Assembly (NCBI RefSeq): GCF_963662805.1
Contig: NZ_OY759852.1
Span: 200,199-264,198 of the forward strand
Direction: 5' to 3'
DNA length: 64,000 nucleotides
Source of the DNA: an uncultured Cohaesibacter sp.
GTDB taxonomy: Bacteria > Pseudomonadota > Alphaproteobacteria > Rhizobiales > Cohaesibacteraceae
The notes under the pieces are model-generated. The model was given only the letters and a program-made list of their open reading frames with translations. It was not told the origin of the DNA and made no database searches. Shown here piece after piece: positions 55,219 to 64,000 of this stretch (position 1 is its first letter; each line of letters opens with the position of its first letter). The position numbers and the translations under genes are program-made.

Positions 55219-55593
55219 ATGGGAAAGCAGGACAAAAAGCTCTCTTTGAGCTCTGGCTGGCTCACCTTTGCGCAAGGCAAAGGCAGCTCGGCTTCACCGA
55301 TATCAGAGGCAACACCAACCGGATTGCTGGACGCCCAGCTCAGGCACGGGGAGAAAGATTATCAGCGTATGCGGGATTTGCCCGGGCTGCTGCATTTGTT
55401 TCCGGGTGAAGTTGAAGCTCTTGACCGAAAGGGGATCCTCAACCGGCTGGCACTGGCGCTTAGAGCGGAAAGGCGGCGGGGACGCGCCAATCACTGGCGT
55501 TATTCCCTCTCTCGCCACATTGCCTTGCGACAGGCCTTCCGCTCGGAAGCGCAGCTTGAAATGACAGCACGCACACCACTTTTCAGAAGCTAG
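55219..55593 (+). CDS. Small uncharacterised basic protein
   Basis: A 124-residue protein of unknown function. The C-terminal ~70 residues (LNRLALALRAERRRGRANHW, RYSLSRHIALRQAFRSEAQL) are basic and helical and loosely recall DUF6477 (arginine-rich, then S-x-x-R-H-x-x-L). The N-terminal ~35 residues look disordered. It is divergent from the DnaA-domain-like gene and shares a terminator region with mucR. Moderately confident that it is real because of its clean codon pattern. Confidence 0.6.
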   Translation: MGKQDKKLSLSSGWLTFAQGKGSSASPISEATPTGLLDAQLRHGEKDYQRMRDLPGLLHLFPGEVEALDRKGILNRLALALRAERRRGRANHWRYSLSRHIALRQAFRSEAQLEMTARTPLFRS

Positions 55594-55618
55594 AACGGTG
55601 TAATGGGACTTAGGCAAA

Positions 55619-55647
55619 GAAAAAGGCAGCCCCAAGGGCTGCCTTTC
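55619..55647 (-). terminator. Terminator of mucR (works in both directions)
   Basis: An 11-bp perfect stem (AAAGGCAGCCC, 3-base loop, GGGCTGCCTTT) is followed by TTC on the minus strand after TTTTTC and preceded by an A-run that gives a U-tract on the minus strand. It lies between the convergent small gene (stop 55593) and mucR (stop 55675). Confidence 0.85.
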
Positions 55648-55674
55648 AAAAGAATCGAGATCTTGGTCGATCGA

Positions 55675-56088
55675 TTATTTCTTGCGGCGCTGCTGGCCAA
55701 GGCCCATTTTCTTGGCAAGATTCGAACGAGCTTCCGCATAGCTGGGAGCAACCATCGGGTAATCTGCTGGCAGGTTCCACTTTTCACGATACTCTTCTGG
55801 AGAGAGATTGTAGTGGGTGCGCAGATGACGCTTCAGGGACTTGAATTTCTTGCCATCTTCGAGACAGACGATATAGTCCGGCGTGATGGATTTCTTGACA
55901 GAAATGGCGGGCTTGGGAGCCTCGGTGATTTCTTCCGTGACAGGCTTTTTCGTTTCTTCGAGTGCCTTGTAGATGTCACCGATCAGCCCGGACAGATCAT
56001 TTACTGGCACAGCATTATTACTAACATAGGCGGAAACGATGTCTGCAGTTAGTTCAATTAGTATGTTATTACCTGAGTTTTCCGACAT
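55675..56088 (-). CDS. mucR: MucR/Ros-family zinc-finger regulator
   Basis: A 137-residue regulator of the MucR/Ros type. A helical oligomerisation N-terminus (ILIELTADIVSAYVSNN) precedes the DNA-binding domain: VCLEDGKKFKSLKRHLRTHY with its single-Cys zinc-finger, then LSPEEYREKWNLPADYPMVAP. MucR proteins bind AT-rich targets and silence surface-polysaccharide, virulence and cell-cycle genes in rhizobia and Brucella. The ATG at 56088 gives the usual start. The 320-base AT-rich leader would suit self-repression. Confidence 0.96.
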   Translation of the reverse strand: MSENSGNNILIELTADIVSAYVSNNAVPVNDLSGLIGDIYKALEETKKPVTEEITEAPKPAISVKKSITPDYIVCLEDGKKFKSLKRHLRTHYNLSPEEYREKWNLPADYPMVAPSYAEARSNLAKKMGLGQQRRKK

Positions 56089-56409
56089 ATCTGCTTGTCT
56101 TTCCAGTTGATTCTCAAGCTTATGGGGGGGATTGCTGAGCAAATGCGCCCAAAAAATATCCCCACATACGTCACAAGCGTTCTAAAGGATTGGCACCATT
56201 CGTAAATGAAGTGAGGTTTTACTTCAAGGAATAAAGCTGGAATAGCTGATTTGCTGTGGGAAAACAACAAAATCGAAAAATTCTTATAAATTTGAAGTAA
56301 GTGAAATGGAAAAAATCAGACAAACAAAAGAAAAGGGAGCGGTGTTTTGCAACCTCTCCCCGAAAGATATTTTTGTGAACCATCCGGTTGATACCGATGG
56401 GTAGAATTA
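56089..56409. other. AT-rich intergenic region upstream of mucR
   Basis: No gene is present. The region is markedly AT-rich (notably 56240-56350) and should contain the mucR promoter. MucR proteins bind AT-rich DNA and often repress their own genes, so it may hold operators. No terminator with a T-run was found for the mnh operon that ends at 56410. Confidence 0.4.
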
Positions 56410-56754
56410 TCAATCTTTCTCAATGCTGCTGCCATACTCGTCAAGTGCGGTCGTATCGCACGGTTTGATCCCGCTGAGGTAAGCCGCCCGGGCGATCAGA
56501 TGGCCGGAGACGGTCACCGTAAGAAAAAGAAAGACAATCCCCGCAAAGGCCTGAATGGCGACACTGAAATCTGCTGAATGAATGGCAAGGGCAAGCATGG
56601 CCAACCCGGATCCCAATGTGCCTGCTTTCGAGGCGGCATGCATTCGGTTGTACACGTCGGGGAAGCGATTGAGGCCGATTGTCGCGGCAAGGACGAACAT
56701 GGCGCTGACCAACAGCATCATTCCCACGACGAAATCAGAAATTTCTGTCAGCAT
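56410..56754 (-). CDS. mnhG: Na+/H+ antiporter subunit G
   Basis: A 114-residue protein with three membrane helices (about 8-28, 40-60, 64-90) and the family motif GLNRFPDVYNRMHAASKAGTLG. It is a small structural subunit of the Mnh/Mrp cation/proton antiporter. It is the last gene of mnhA-G and starts 2 bases after mnhF. Confidence 0.96.
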   Translation of the reverse strand: MLTEISDFVVGMMLLVSAMFVLAATIGLNRFPDVYNRMHAASKAGTLGSGLAMLALAIHSADFSVAIQAFAGIVFLFLTVTVSGHLIARAAYLSGIKPCDTTALDEYGSSIEKD

Positions 56755-56756
56755 GA

Positions 56757-57110
56757 TCAGTTCCCTTCGAGCGCTTTTGCCGCATCGGCCTTGGCCTTGG
56801 CTGCGTCCTGCTTGTTGATGAATTCCGAGCTGTCACCATGGTGCAACATGAAGCGAGTGAAGGCCACGGTAGACAGAAAGCCCACCAGCGCAAGAGCAAT
56901 CGCGATATCAATATAGAGATAGTAGTTGGTTTTGGCGCCGATCACGGCGATGAAGGCAATCCCCACAGAGACCAGCATGTCGAGCGCGACGATGCGGTCT
57001 GCAACCGTCGGACCCTTGATGATGCGAACCGACGTCAAGAGGAAGGATGTTGCCAGAATTCCCAAAGTAATCAGGATGGCAATGTCGAGAAAGGACGAAT
57101 GTTCTATCAT
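56757..57110 (-). CDS. mnhF: Na+/H+ antiporter subunit F
   Basis: A 117-residue protein with three membrane helices and the family motif RIIKGPTVADRIVALDMLV near residue 30. The tail is Ala/Lys-rich (DAAKAKADAAKALEGN). It overlaps mnhE by 4 bases. Confidence 0.96.
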   Translation of the reverse strand: MIEHSSFLDIAILITLGILATSFLLTSVRIIKGPTVADRIVALDMLVSVGIAFIAVIGAKTNYYLYIDIAIALALVGFLSTVAFTRFMLHHGDSSEFINKQDAAKAKADAAKALEGN

Positions 57111-57586
57111 CTGAAGGCCTCCAGAATCTTTTTCTCAAAGCCGTTGGCAATGTCAGCCTTCATGGCGTCAAGGTCATCGATCGTTACCGCATGAATATAA
57201 AGATACTTCTTGTCGTCGGAGACATCGACTGACAAGGTTCCCGGTGTCAGGGTGATCAGCCCAGCCAGCAACGCGATCTCGGCGTCGCGGTCCGTGTTCA
57301 GTTCATAGGCAAAGAAGCCGGGCTTCAATTCTTCGAGGTTGGGTTTGAGCGCAAGCAGCGCGACGCGCGTTGCCGACTTCACCAACTCGACAAGAAACAG
57401 CATGAAGAGCGAAAGCACGCGCCTTGCCCTCAGCAAATGGCTCAGCGTCCCCATCTGTTCGCGGATGATGAACATCGACACCAGACCGATGACAAAGCCA
57501 AAAATCAGGTTGGGCAACGAGAAGGCGCCACTCATGGCCGCCCACGCGATCGCCAGCAGGATATTGACGAGAAACATCTGGTTCAT
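57107..57586 (-). CDS. mnhE: Na+/H+ antiporter subunit E
   Basis: A 159-residue membrane protein of the MnhE family. Two N-terminal helices (FLVNILLAIAWAAMSGAFSL, then LIFGFVIGLVSMFI) and the GLITLTPGTLSVDVSDD motif are clear. It overlaps both neighbours by 4 bases, so translation of D, E and F is coupled. Confidence 0.96.
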   Translation of the reverse strand: MNQMFLVNILLAIAWAAMSGAFSLPNLIFGFVIGLVSMFIIREQMGTLSHLLRARRVLSLFMLFLVELVKSATRVALLALKPNLEELKPGFFAYELNTDRDAEIALLAGLITLTPGTLSVDVSDDKKYLYIHAVTIDDLDAMKADIANGFEKKILEAFR

Positions 57587-59243
57587 TGATGTGCTCCTTC
57601 CTGTTGGGCTTCATATTCTGAATCTGGGGTTTGCTCGCGCTCAAGCATCTGCTGCCGGGCTGTGCCAAAGACCGATTCCACATATCGGTCTGGCTGCAGG
57701 AGTGAGTTCGCCCCGATACGCGCGACCGAGAGGATCGGCGAGGGAAACAGGCCGATCAGGCAAATCAGGACGACAAGGGCGGAAAGCGGCACAAAGGCTT
57801 TGCTGGCGACTGAGAACGCCAACTGGTTGAGCGGTGCGGCATCGCGGCCGTCTTCGGTCCCGATTGGACCGCCGCGCCAGAAGGCATGAGCCCACACGCG
57901 CCCCATGGCGATGGTGGTCAGGAAGCCGGTCAGCAGAATGGCAAAGGCCAGCCAACCATGAGAGCCACCAAGGCTCGCTTCCACAAAAGAATGAACTTAG
58001 GCCAGAAGCCTGAGAATGGCGGCAAGCCGGAGACGGCAAAGGTCAGGATCAGGAACAGGATCGACAACCAGCTCGATGCCTTATAGCCACCACCGAGGTC
58101 CGACAGGTTGCTCTTGCCGCCGTTCATGCGCATGAGAATGCCGAAGGCGAGATAGAGCGACGTCATGACCAGAATGGAATGAACGGCATAGAGAATTGCC
58201 CCCGTCAGACTGTTGATCGAGCCCAAGGCAAGCCCGGCGAGCATGGAGCCGATGCCGGAAATCACCAGATAACCAAACAGGCGGCGGACATCATTCTGGG
58301 CAAGAGCTCCGAGTGCACCGATCACCATTGTCAGCGCCGCGATCCAAATCGGCAGGCTGCCCAGCGCATCCATGGTATCCGGCAACAGAAGCAACATGGT
58401 CCGGATCAGGGCATAGACGCCAACCTTGGTCAACAGTCCCGCAAAGACCGCGGACACGACTATTCTCGGCGTATGGTAGGAGGCCGGGAGCCAGAAATTG
58501 ACCGGGAAGGCCGCCGCCTTCATGCAGAAGGCAAAGAAGAATAGAGCCCCGATTGTCGTCAGAGGCGCCTCCCCTTTGGGCATTGCCCGCACGGTCGTCG
58601 CGATATCGGCCATGTTGAGAGTACCAACTGCACCATAGAGCAGCCCGACGGCAATCAGGAACAGCGTAGTGGCCGTCAAATTGAGCACCGCATATTTGAG
58701 AGCCCCATCAATCTGGTCGCGTTCCCCCCCGAGCACCAAAAGCCCGAACGATGAGATTAGAAGCACCTCGAACCAGACATAGAGGTTGAAGAGGTCACCG
58801 GTCAGGAAGGACCCGCTCACCCCGGTCATCATCACAAGCAGGAACGGATAGAAACCGAACCGGCGGCCGGTTGGTGGGATGTCGACGAGGGAATAGACGC
58901 AGACGACGAGCGCGACAACGGCAGCGATGGTCGCCATCAGGGCCCCGAAAGCATCGACGGTAAAGGATATGCCGAAAGGTGGCAGCCACCGTCCCATGGT
59001 CATGGTGATGGGGCCAATGAGTAGGACGCGGATCAGCAGGGCTATATCCGTGAGAAGCAGCAATGACAGGAATCCGCTGGCCATCAGGCCGTGGTATCTC
59101 GGACGCAGGCGCATCATCAGGATGAAGGCCCCGCCAAGAATGGTGATGACAATAGGTAGCACCACCAGCCAGTCGCCCAATGGGACCGGGGGCAGGAGCA
59201 TGCCCGCGCCAAAATCGACGGAATGTTCGGTATTTGTCGCCAT
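57583..59243 (-). pseudogene. mnhD: Na+/H+ antiporter subunit D, frameshifted
   Basis: MnhD is a NuoN/NuoL-like proton channel subunit of ~530 residues. The N-terminal 420 codons read cleanly (transmembrane helices, YWFEVLLISSFGLLV, FCMKAAAFPVNFWLPASY) down to SGFWPKFIL. At about 57980 (CTTTTG) the frame changes, and the rest (VEASLGGSHGWLAF to the end) continues in another frame to 57583. The two pieces together give the complete family length. A net +2 or -1 change is implied, either a consensus error or a real mutation. Confidence 0.85.
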
Positions 59244-59254
59244 ATTCCGTCCTC

Positions 59255-59632
59255 CTAGTAGCTGACCGGTGGCACTGGTTCATCCACTGGCTCGGCTGTT
59301 CGCATTCTCACCGTGTCATCTGTCCCCAGCTCCTGATAGGCCCGATATGCCAGCACCAGCAGGAAAGCCAGAAAGGAAAAGGAAATCACGATAGCGGTGA
59401 GAATGAGCGCCTGTGGCAACGGGTTTGCCGTCACACCGGGAGGCACCATGGCATCGGGCGGAATGATCGGCGGTACCTCGCGGGTCAACCGCCCGGCGGT
59501 GAAGATGAGCAGGTTGACCGCGTTGGCAAGGACCGACACGCCAAGAATGATGCGGATGATGTAGCGGGACATCATCAGATAAACACTGACTGCGAAGAAT
59601 ACGCCAACGAGAATGGCAAGCATGCTTTCCAT
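59255..59632 (-). CDS. mnhC: Na+/H+ antiporter subunit C
   Basis: A 125-residue NuoK-like subunit with three membrane helices (VGVFFAVSVYLMMS, IILGVSVLANAVNLLIF, ALILTAIVISFSFLAFLLVLAYR). The family signature LPQALILTAIVI is present. It begins 5 bases after the mnhB stop and is intact. Confidence 0.95.
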   Translation of the reverse strand: MESMLAILVGVFFAVSVYLMMSRYIIRIILGVSVLANAVNLLIFTAGRLTREVPPIIPPDAMVPPGVTANPLPQALILTAIVISFSFLAFLLVLAYRAYQELGTDDTVRMRTAEPVDEPVPPVSY

Positions 59633-59637
59633 GGGGC

Positions 59638-60046
59638 CTACTCCTCCAGCTTCAGCGCGATCGAGGACAGCGCACCCAGAACGACCAGATAGACGCCAAT
59701 GTCGAACAACATCGGAGTCGAGAGCGCGATTTCGACGCCCATGATCTGCGGGAAGGCCCACTGACTGGTCAGGTAGGGCTGATTCTGAAAAATCGACAGC
59801 AGACCTGAAACGGCAGAGAGAGACAGCCCAAACCCGGCGATGCTGAGAGGTTGATAATGCAAGGCCCGTCGCACGTAGCTGACGCCTGCCGCGATACCGT
59901 ACATCGCAAAGGCAGACGCGCCGATGATACCGCCGATGAAGCCACCACCCGGCTCGTTGTGGCCGCGCAGGGTGATAAAGACGGAGAAGAGGATCAATCA
60001 AGGCCGCCAGAAACGGAGCAACCGTCCGGAAAATCAGGGTTCTCAT
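59638..60046 (-). pseudogene. mnhB: Na+/H+ antiporter subunit B, frameshifted
   Basis: The start MRTLIFRTVAPFLAAL (60046) is followed near 59993-60001 by a tandem duplication of four bases (TTGATTGA instead of TTGA) that breaks the frame. The remainder, ILFSVFITLRGHNEPGGGFIGG through the end at 59638, is a typical MnhB in the shifted frame. Removing four bases restores a ~135-residue subunit. The ATG overlaps the mnhA stop by 4 bases. Confidence 0.85.
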
Positions 60047-62449
60047 CGACCGGTTCCTTTCTGGTCAGCAGGGTCTTTCACAATCTTCTGCAAAGCTCTA
60101 CGGATGCGTTCGTTGCCCGAGCGGAACTTGATCGCAGTTCCCCGCGTGAGGGTGACAACAGCCAGAGCCGTGATCATCACGACTGAGATCTCGCCCAGCG
60201 TATCAAGGCCGCGGAAATCGACGATGATGACGTTGACGATGTTACGGCCATGGGCGATCACGCGGCTGTATTCGGTGAAGAAGTCCGAAAGCTTGGAGTT
60301 GAAGGCCCCTTGGGTGACGGACATCAGCAAGAGCCCGAACCCTGTCCCAACTGCGATGGCAACGGTGGCATCGCTGATCATCTGTTTTGGCGGGCGACTG
60401 TCCCGTTCGGCCAGCGACAGGCGCGTCATGACAAGTGCGATGAAGACCACGGACAGGGTTTCGACCATGAACTGGGTGAAGCTGAGGTCAGGAGCTCCGA
60501 ACATGAGGAAGATGATCGCTACAGCAAAGCCCTGAATGCCAAGGGAAATGATGGCATGAAGACGGGATTTGGCGATCAGGATTGCGGCAAGCCCCAAAAT
60601 GGCCAGCTCCAGGATCGCCCATTCATAGAAATAGAGATCCGGGATCGAGGGCCAGTCTGGCAGTTCTCCAAAGGCAATCATCGGCACCAGCAGAGTCACC
60701 GCGAGGATGATGAAAGTAGCAGCCAGATAGGTTTCCATATTGCCGCTTTGTACAAGACGGGTGACGCGGGTGGCGAAGCGGATAAGGCCCGCGATGAAAG
60801 TGTCAAAGAAGGTATCCGGTCCCTCGCCGATCCAGCGGATAAAGCGTCCTTCGGCATTTCGGATCATATCGATCTTGAGATAGAAGCCGATGCCGAGTGC
60901 GATGGTGACGAGCGACAGCGCGAAGGCGAGATTGAAATGGATCCCGAGCCCGATGGTCAGATGCCCCTCGTGGCCATTGACCGCATTGGCCATGGGACCG
61001 AGCAGGCTGTGCCCCGTGAAACCACCGGCCAGCATGGATATCACGCCAAGGCTCGACAGCAGGATCGGGCCAGCGATCAGCAGAGCCGGGCCTTCGTGGG
61101 CCTTTTTCGGCGTGACTTTCTCATCGCCGAGGAAGGGCTTGAAGGCCACCATAAAACCGGCCGCAAACATCATGCCGTTGCCGATGACGGCGGTCAGGGT
61201 CAGAAGGATTGCTCCGGGGTTGCCGCCTGCGATGCCCGCATAGATCTCTTCCTTGGCGAGAAAGCCGATCATCGGATAAAGGCCACCCATGGACCATGCA
61301 CAGAGCACCGCAGCGGCAAAGGAGACCGGCATGAGTTTGCGCAGACCACCGAGGCGGGTGACATCGCGCGTTCCCGCTTCATGGTCGATGGTGCCGACAA
61401 TCATGAACAGGCCACCCTTGAACAGAGCGTGGGCGAAGAGATAGAGCACAGCGCCGGTGATCGCGACCTCAGATGACGTGCCGACCAACATCACGAGCAG
61501 ACCAAGCGAGGCAACGGTTGTGTAGGCAAGGGTGAGCTTGAGGTCGGTCTGCCGAAGGCTCATCCAGGTGCCCATCAGCAGTGTGAAGCCGCCAAAGATC
61601 GGCAGGATGGTCATCCACAGGCTGGTATCGCCGAGCACAGGGTGGACGCGCATCAACAGATAGACACCAGCCTTGACCATGGTCGCGGAATGCAGATAGG
61701 CCGAGACGGGCGTCGGGGCCTCCATCGCGTTGCGAAGCCAGTAGTGGAAGGGGAATTGCGCCGACTTGGTGAAGGCACCGCCCAGCACAAGCAGGAGAAT
61801 GGCCGGTGTAAAGAGCATTGTCGCGGAAGATGTCGCCACCCTTGAGCAGTTCGCTCATCTCCATCGAGCCACCGACCTGTGCCATCAGCACCAGCCCGGC
61901 GAGCAGAGCGAGACCGCCGCCCCCGGTCACCACAAGCGCCTGAATGGCGGCACGGCGTGACCGTTCGTGGCGATGGTTGAAGCCGATGAGCAGGAAGGAG
62001 GTGATCGACGTCAACTCCCAATAAATGAAGAGCGTGATCAGGTTGTCCGCCAGAACCACGCCCAACATCGATCCATGAAAAGGAACATGAAGCTGATGAA
62101 GCGCCCCTGCTCCGCATGGCCTTTCATGTATCCGCCAGAATAGAGGATGATGCAGCGTGCCGATGCCGGAAATGAGCAGCGCAAAAACAAGCCCCAGACC
62201 GTCAACAAACAGGGAGTAATTGACGTGATACTGGGGCAACCAGGCTATCGGTGTCGGGCGCACCCCGTCCCCGCCATGGGAGACGGCTTCGATGAAACCA
62301 CAAAGATAGATAAAAATCGCGGCGGGAACCAATGCCAACACCCACGCCGCGTTGTGGCCCAGGGCCCGCTTGACCAACGGAGCAACCAATGCCGCAGCAA
62401 AGGGAGCAGCCATTGCCCAGTTCAATCCATCACTGAATTCAAACGCCAT
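60043..62449 (-). pseudogene. mnhA: Na+/H+ antiporter subunit A, three indels
   Basis: A NuoL-like proton-translocating subunit of ~800 residues, plus the C-terminal MnhB-like domain. Three sites disturb the frame: an extra base near 62152 (CTGCATC), a missing G near 62072 that restores the frame after ~27 codons, and a missing C near 61806 (ACACCGG). Either side the protein is canonical: LADNLITLFIYWELTSITSFLL and GGAFTKSAQFPFHYWLRNAMEAPTPVSAYLHSATM. It heads the mnhA-G operon, so loss would disable the antiporter. Confidence 0.85.
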
Positions 62450-62946
62450 GCGTCAAACCCCATCCAGCTCACTATTCGAGCCTTGTGTCACCGGTCTTTT
62501 ACAGCTCCACAAGGCAGACTATTCGAGTGCCGATTTTCAGAACGGAAGATCCCCGTTTTCTGTTCTGCAAAGCACACACGCACTGCGTGATTCCCTCTTG
62601 CTATTGCACATCACTTTAGTGGAACAACCACCAAGCGCTGCATAAAAATTCTCCAAAACATGCGACTTTCGCATAGGTTTTGCAGGCATTTCTAATAGCT
62701 TTTAACTCAAAACCTATACCAAAATCCCAATAGAGTGGTTAACTTGAAATAGAACACTCACTTCGCCCTTGACCGGATCGTGATCAGCTGTGTGCTGACA
62801 CTTGCCCTCTCTGTTGCTATCACTTGAGACACCTTCGCCAGTGGCGACAGGGATGCCCGTTTGATCATGCTCATCGCTCGATGATCGACCGAGCCGAACA
62901 AGAACAACTATGGACGATTTGATCAATCGTGCCTTGGGAGACAGAT
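62450..62946. other. Intergenic region between divergent mnhA and msrB
   Basis: About 500 bases without a supported gene. The 62630-62750 part is AT-rich and should carry the mnh promoter (minus). The last ~60 bases before msrB hold its ribosome binding site (GGGAGA). No hairpin, repeat or RNA gene could be recognised. Confidence 0.4.
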
Positions 62947-63344
62947 ATGGCTAAAATCACCAAAAGCAATGAGGAATGGAAAGAGAAATTCTGACAGATG
63001 AGCAATTTCGTGTGACGCGGCAGCATGGCACCGAACGCGCGGGCACGTCCGCTCTCAACCATGAGAAGCGGGACGGTGCCTACCATTGCGTTGGCTGCGG
63101 TCGCCTGTTGTATCGCTCGGAAACCAAATATGAATCCGGCAGTGGCTGGCCAAGCTTCTATGCGCCTGCGGACGAAGACGCAGTGACCGAGCATGTAGAC
63201 AGGAAACTCTTCATGACAAGGACCGAAATCCGCTGCGCCGATTGCGATTCCCACCTCGGTCATGTCTTCGATGACGGCCCTCAGCCGACGGGTCTGCGCT
63301 ATTGCATGAACGGGGTTGCGCTCGCGTTCGAACCTGACGAATAG
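62947..63344 (+). pseudogene. msrB: Peptide methionine-R-sulfoxide reductase MsrB, frameshifted near the start
   Basis: The ATG at 62947 begins MAKITKSNEEWKEK, the usual MsrB N-terminus, but a TGA follows one codon later. The rest (LTDEQFRVTRQHGTERAG on) runs in another frame to 63344. One missing A in GAGAAATTC (about 62988) explains it. The zinc cysteines (CVGC, CADC), SGSGWPSF and the catalytic Cys in RYCMNG are all present, so the intended product is a complete ~130-residue reductase of methionine-R-sulfoxide. Confidence 0.85.
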
Positions 63345-63497
63345 GCACCGTCCCTCACCTGCCTATCCGGTTTAAACCGGATGCATCGGCCGGCGCGATT
63401 GATGGCCTCAGAACCGAGCAGTGCCTTGCCATCACGCCTCTTGCAATTGGCCCGATGATGGGTATGGTTCGTTCATCTTTTTGATCGGACGGATGAT

Positions 63498-64000
63498 ATG
63501 ATCTGACCGACACCACACCTTCTTCAAAAGCCGCGCCCAGCATCGCGGCCTTTCTGTTTCTGGCCATTGCGCTTGGCGGCTTTGTCTATGCCGGGCTCGG
63601 GTTCATCGGCCTGTCCGAAGCCCAGATCCCGGACGGCTGGAAAAGTACGCCCGGTCAGGTGATGGAAAGCGATGTCGAGGTCATCACCAAAACCGCCAGC
63701 AACGGCGAGACGATGGAGACCTATCGCCCGACAATCCGCTATCGCTATGAGGTGGATGGAGCTTTTCTGTTCGGTGACCAGATCCAGCGCCACCAGCAGG
63801 AGCGAACCCTCAAAGGGGTTGCCGAAACGGAGATCGAGAATCTGCGTCAGGGCACCAATGTCACCGTGCATTACAATCCCGAGAACCCTTCAGAGGCGGT
63901 CCTCAAAACGTCTGACACCATCGGCCGATGCAGGCAATTTCGGCAGGCCTATGCATCGGCATCGCCTGCCTTGGTATCTTTATCGTGTCCTATCGCAGAC
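63498..64000 (+). pseudogene. DUF3592-type membrane protein, frameshifted and cut by window end
   Basis: The long readable part (about 63503-63922) encodes a membrane helix (IAAFLFLAIALGGFVYAGLG), then YRPTIRYRYEVDGAFLFGDQI and VTVHYNPENPSEAVL, the core of DUF3592. Its ATG at 63498 is out of frame by one base, and near 63924 a missing base shifts the C-terminal helix (MQAISAGLCIGIACLGIFIV) to another frame. Both are one-base losses. The gene runs off the window. Confidence 0.7.

Noticed and set aside
60250..61476. 408-codon plus-strand open frame inside mnhA
   Set aside because: Antisense shadow of a conserved membrane protein gene; the composition (Asp/His/Gln-rich, no structure) is typical of such shadows.
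62714..62926. 70-codon minus-strand open frame between mnhA and msrB
   Set aside because: No family resemblance or clear ribosome binding site, and it lies where promoters of two divergent genes are expected.

Overview
The window is a piece of chromosome from an alphaproteobacterium, almost certainly of the order Hyphomicrobiales (Rhizobiales). The evidence is a PleC-type kinase, glnE, a response regulator/kinase pair, degP and the cytochrome c maturation genes ccmIEFH laid out as I recall them from rhizobia, together with a FeuP/FeuQ-type pair, a MucR regulator and perfect CtrA boxes. A seven-gene Mnh (Mrp) antiporter operon would fit a marine or salt-exposed relative, but the genus cannot be fixed from the sequence. 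No tRNA, rRNA, CRISPR array, insertion sequence or integrase was seen.

Layout. 0-4.1 kb: the 3' part of pepN, then a pleC-like cell-cycle kinase behind a CtrA box. 4.4-11.5 kb (minus strand): degP, then a response regulator, a sensor kinase and glnE. 11.9-14.5 kb: an Hsp70-like ATPase and a hydrolase/OsmC fusion. 14.6-18.9 kb: ccmI-ccmE-ccmF-ccmH. 19-21.2 kb: an unrecognised 465-residue protein and a glycine-zipper lipoprotein. 21.4-23.9 kb: a small PepSY-like periplasmic protein with FeuP/FeuQ. 24-39.6 kb: a complete gene transfer agent (GTA) cluster. 39.9-45.3 kb: a YcgN-type cysteine-cluster protein, a class A penicillin-binding protein, a DUF1214/DUF1254 pair and a lipoprotein. 45.5-52 kb: a giant DUF2336 protein with its own CtrA box, a DUF1491 protein, a peptidoglycan-binding membrane protein and a DivJ-like kinase. 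52.5-56.1 kb: DUF5330, sufE, DUF6456, a DnaA-domain-IV-like protein and mucR. 56.4-62.4 kb: mnhA-G. 62.9-64 kb: msrB and a DUF3592 membrane protein.

The centre of interest is the GTA cluster. Its order matches the Rhodobacter capsulatus GTA: small terminase, large terminase, portal, g3.5, prohead protease, capsid, g6, g7, one extra small gene, g8, tail tube, two tail chaperones, short tape measure, distal tail protein, hub, NlpC/P60 peptidase and the megatron. There is no integrase, replication or repressor gene. Four features go beyond the standard description: (1) a textbook -1 ribosomal frameshift signal (A AAC CCC, 5-nt spacer, 9-bp stem-loop) joining g10 to g10.1; (2) a holin/inner-spanin/outer-spanin cassette at the 3' end of the same operon; (3) a near-consensus promoter followed by a strong intrinsic terminator ahead of the first gene, which looks like an attenuator or a small RNA; (4) an extra small gene between g7 and g8.

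From about 57.9 kb to the right edge, mnhD, mnhB, mnhA, msrB and the DUF3592 gene all carry small indels, while the first 57 kb is clean. Sequence error near a contig end is the likeliest cause, but real decay cannot be excluded.
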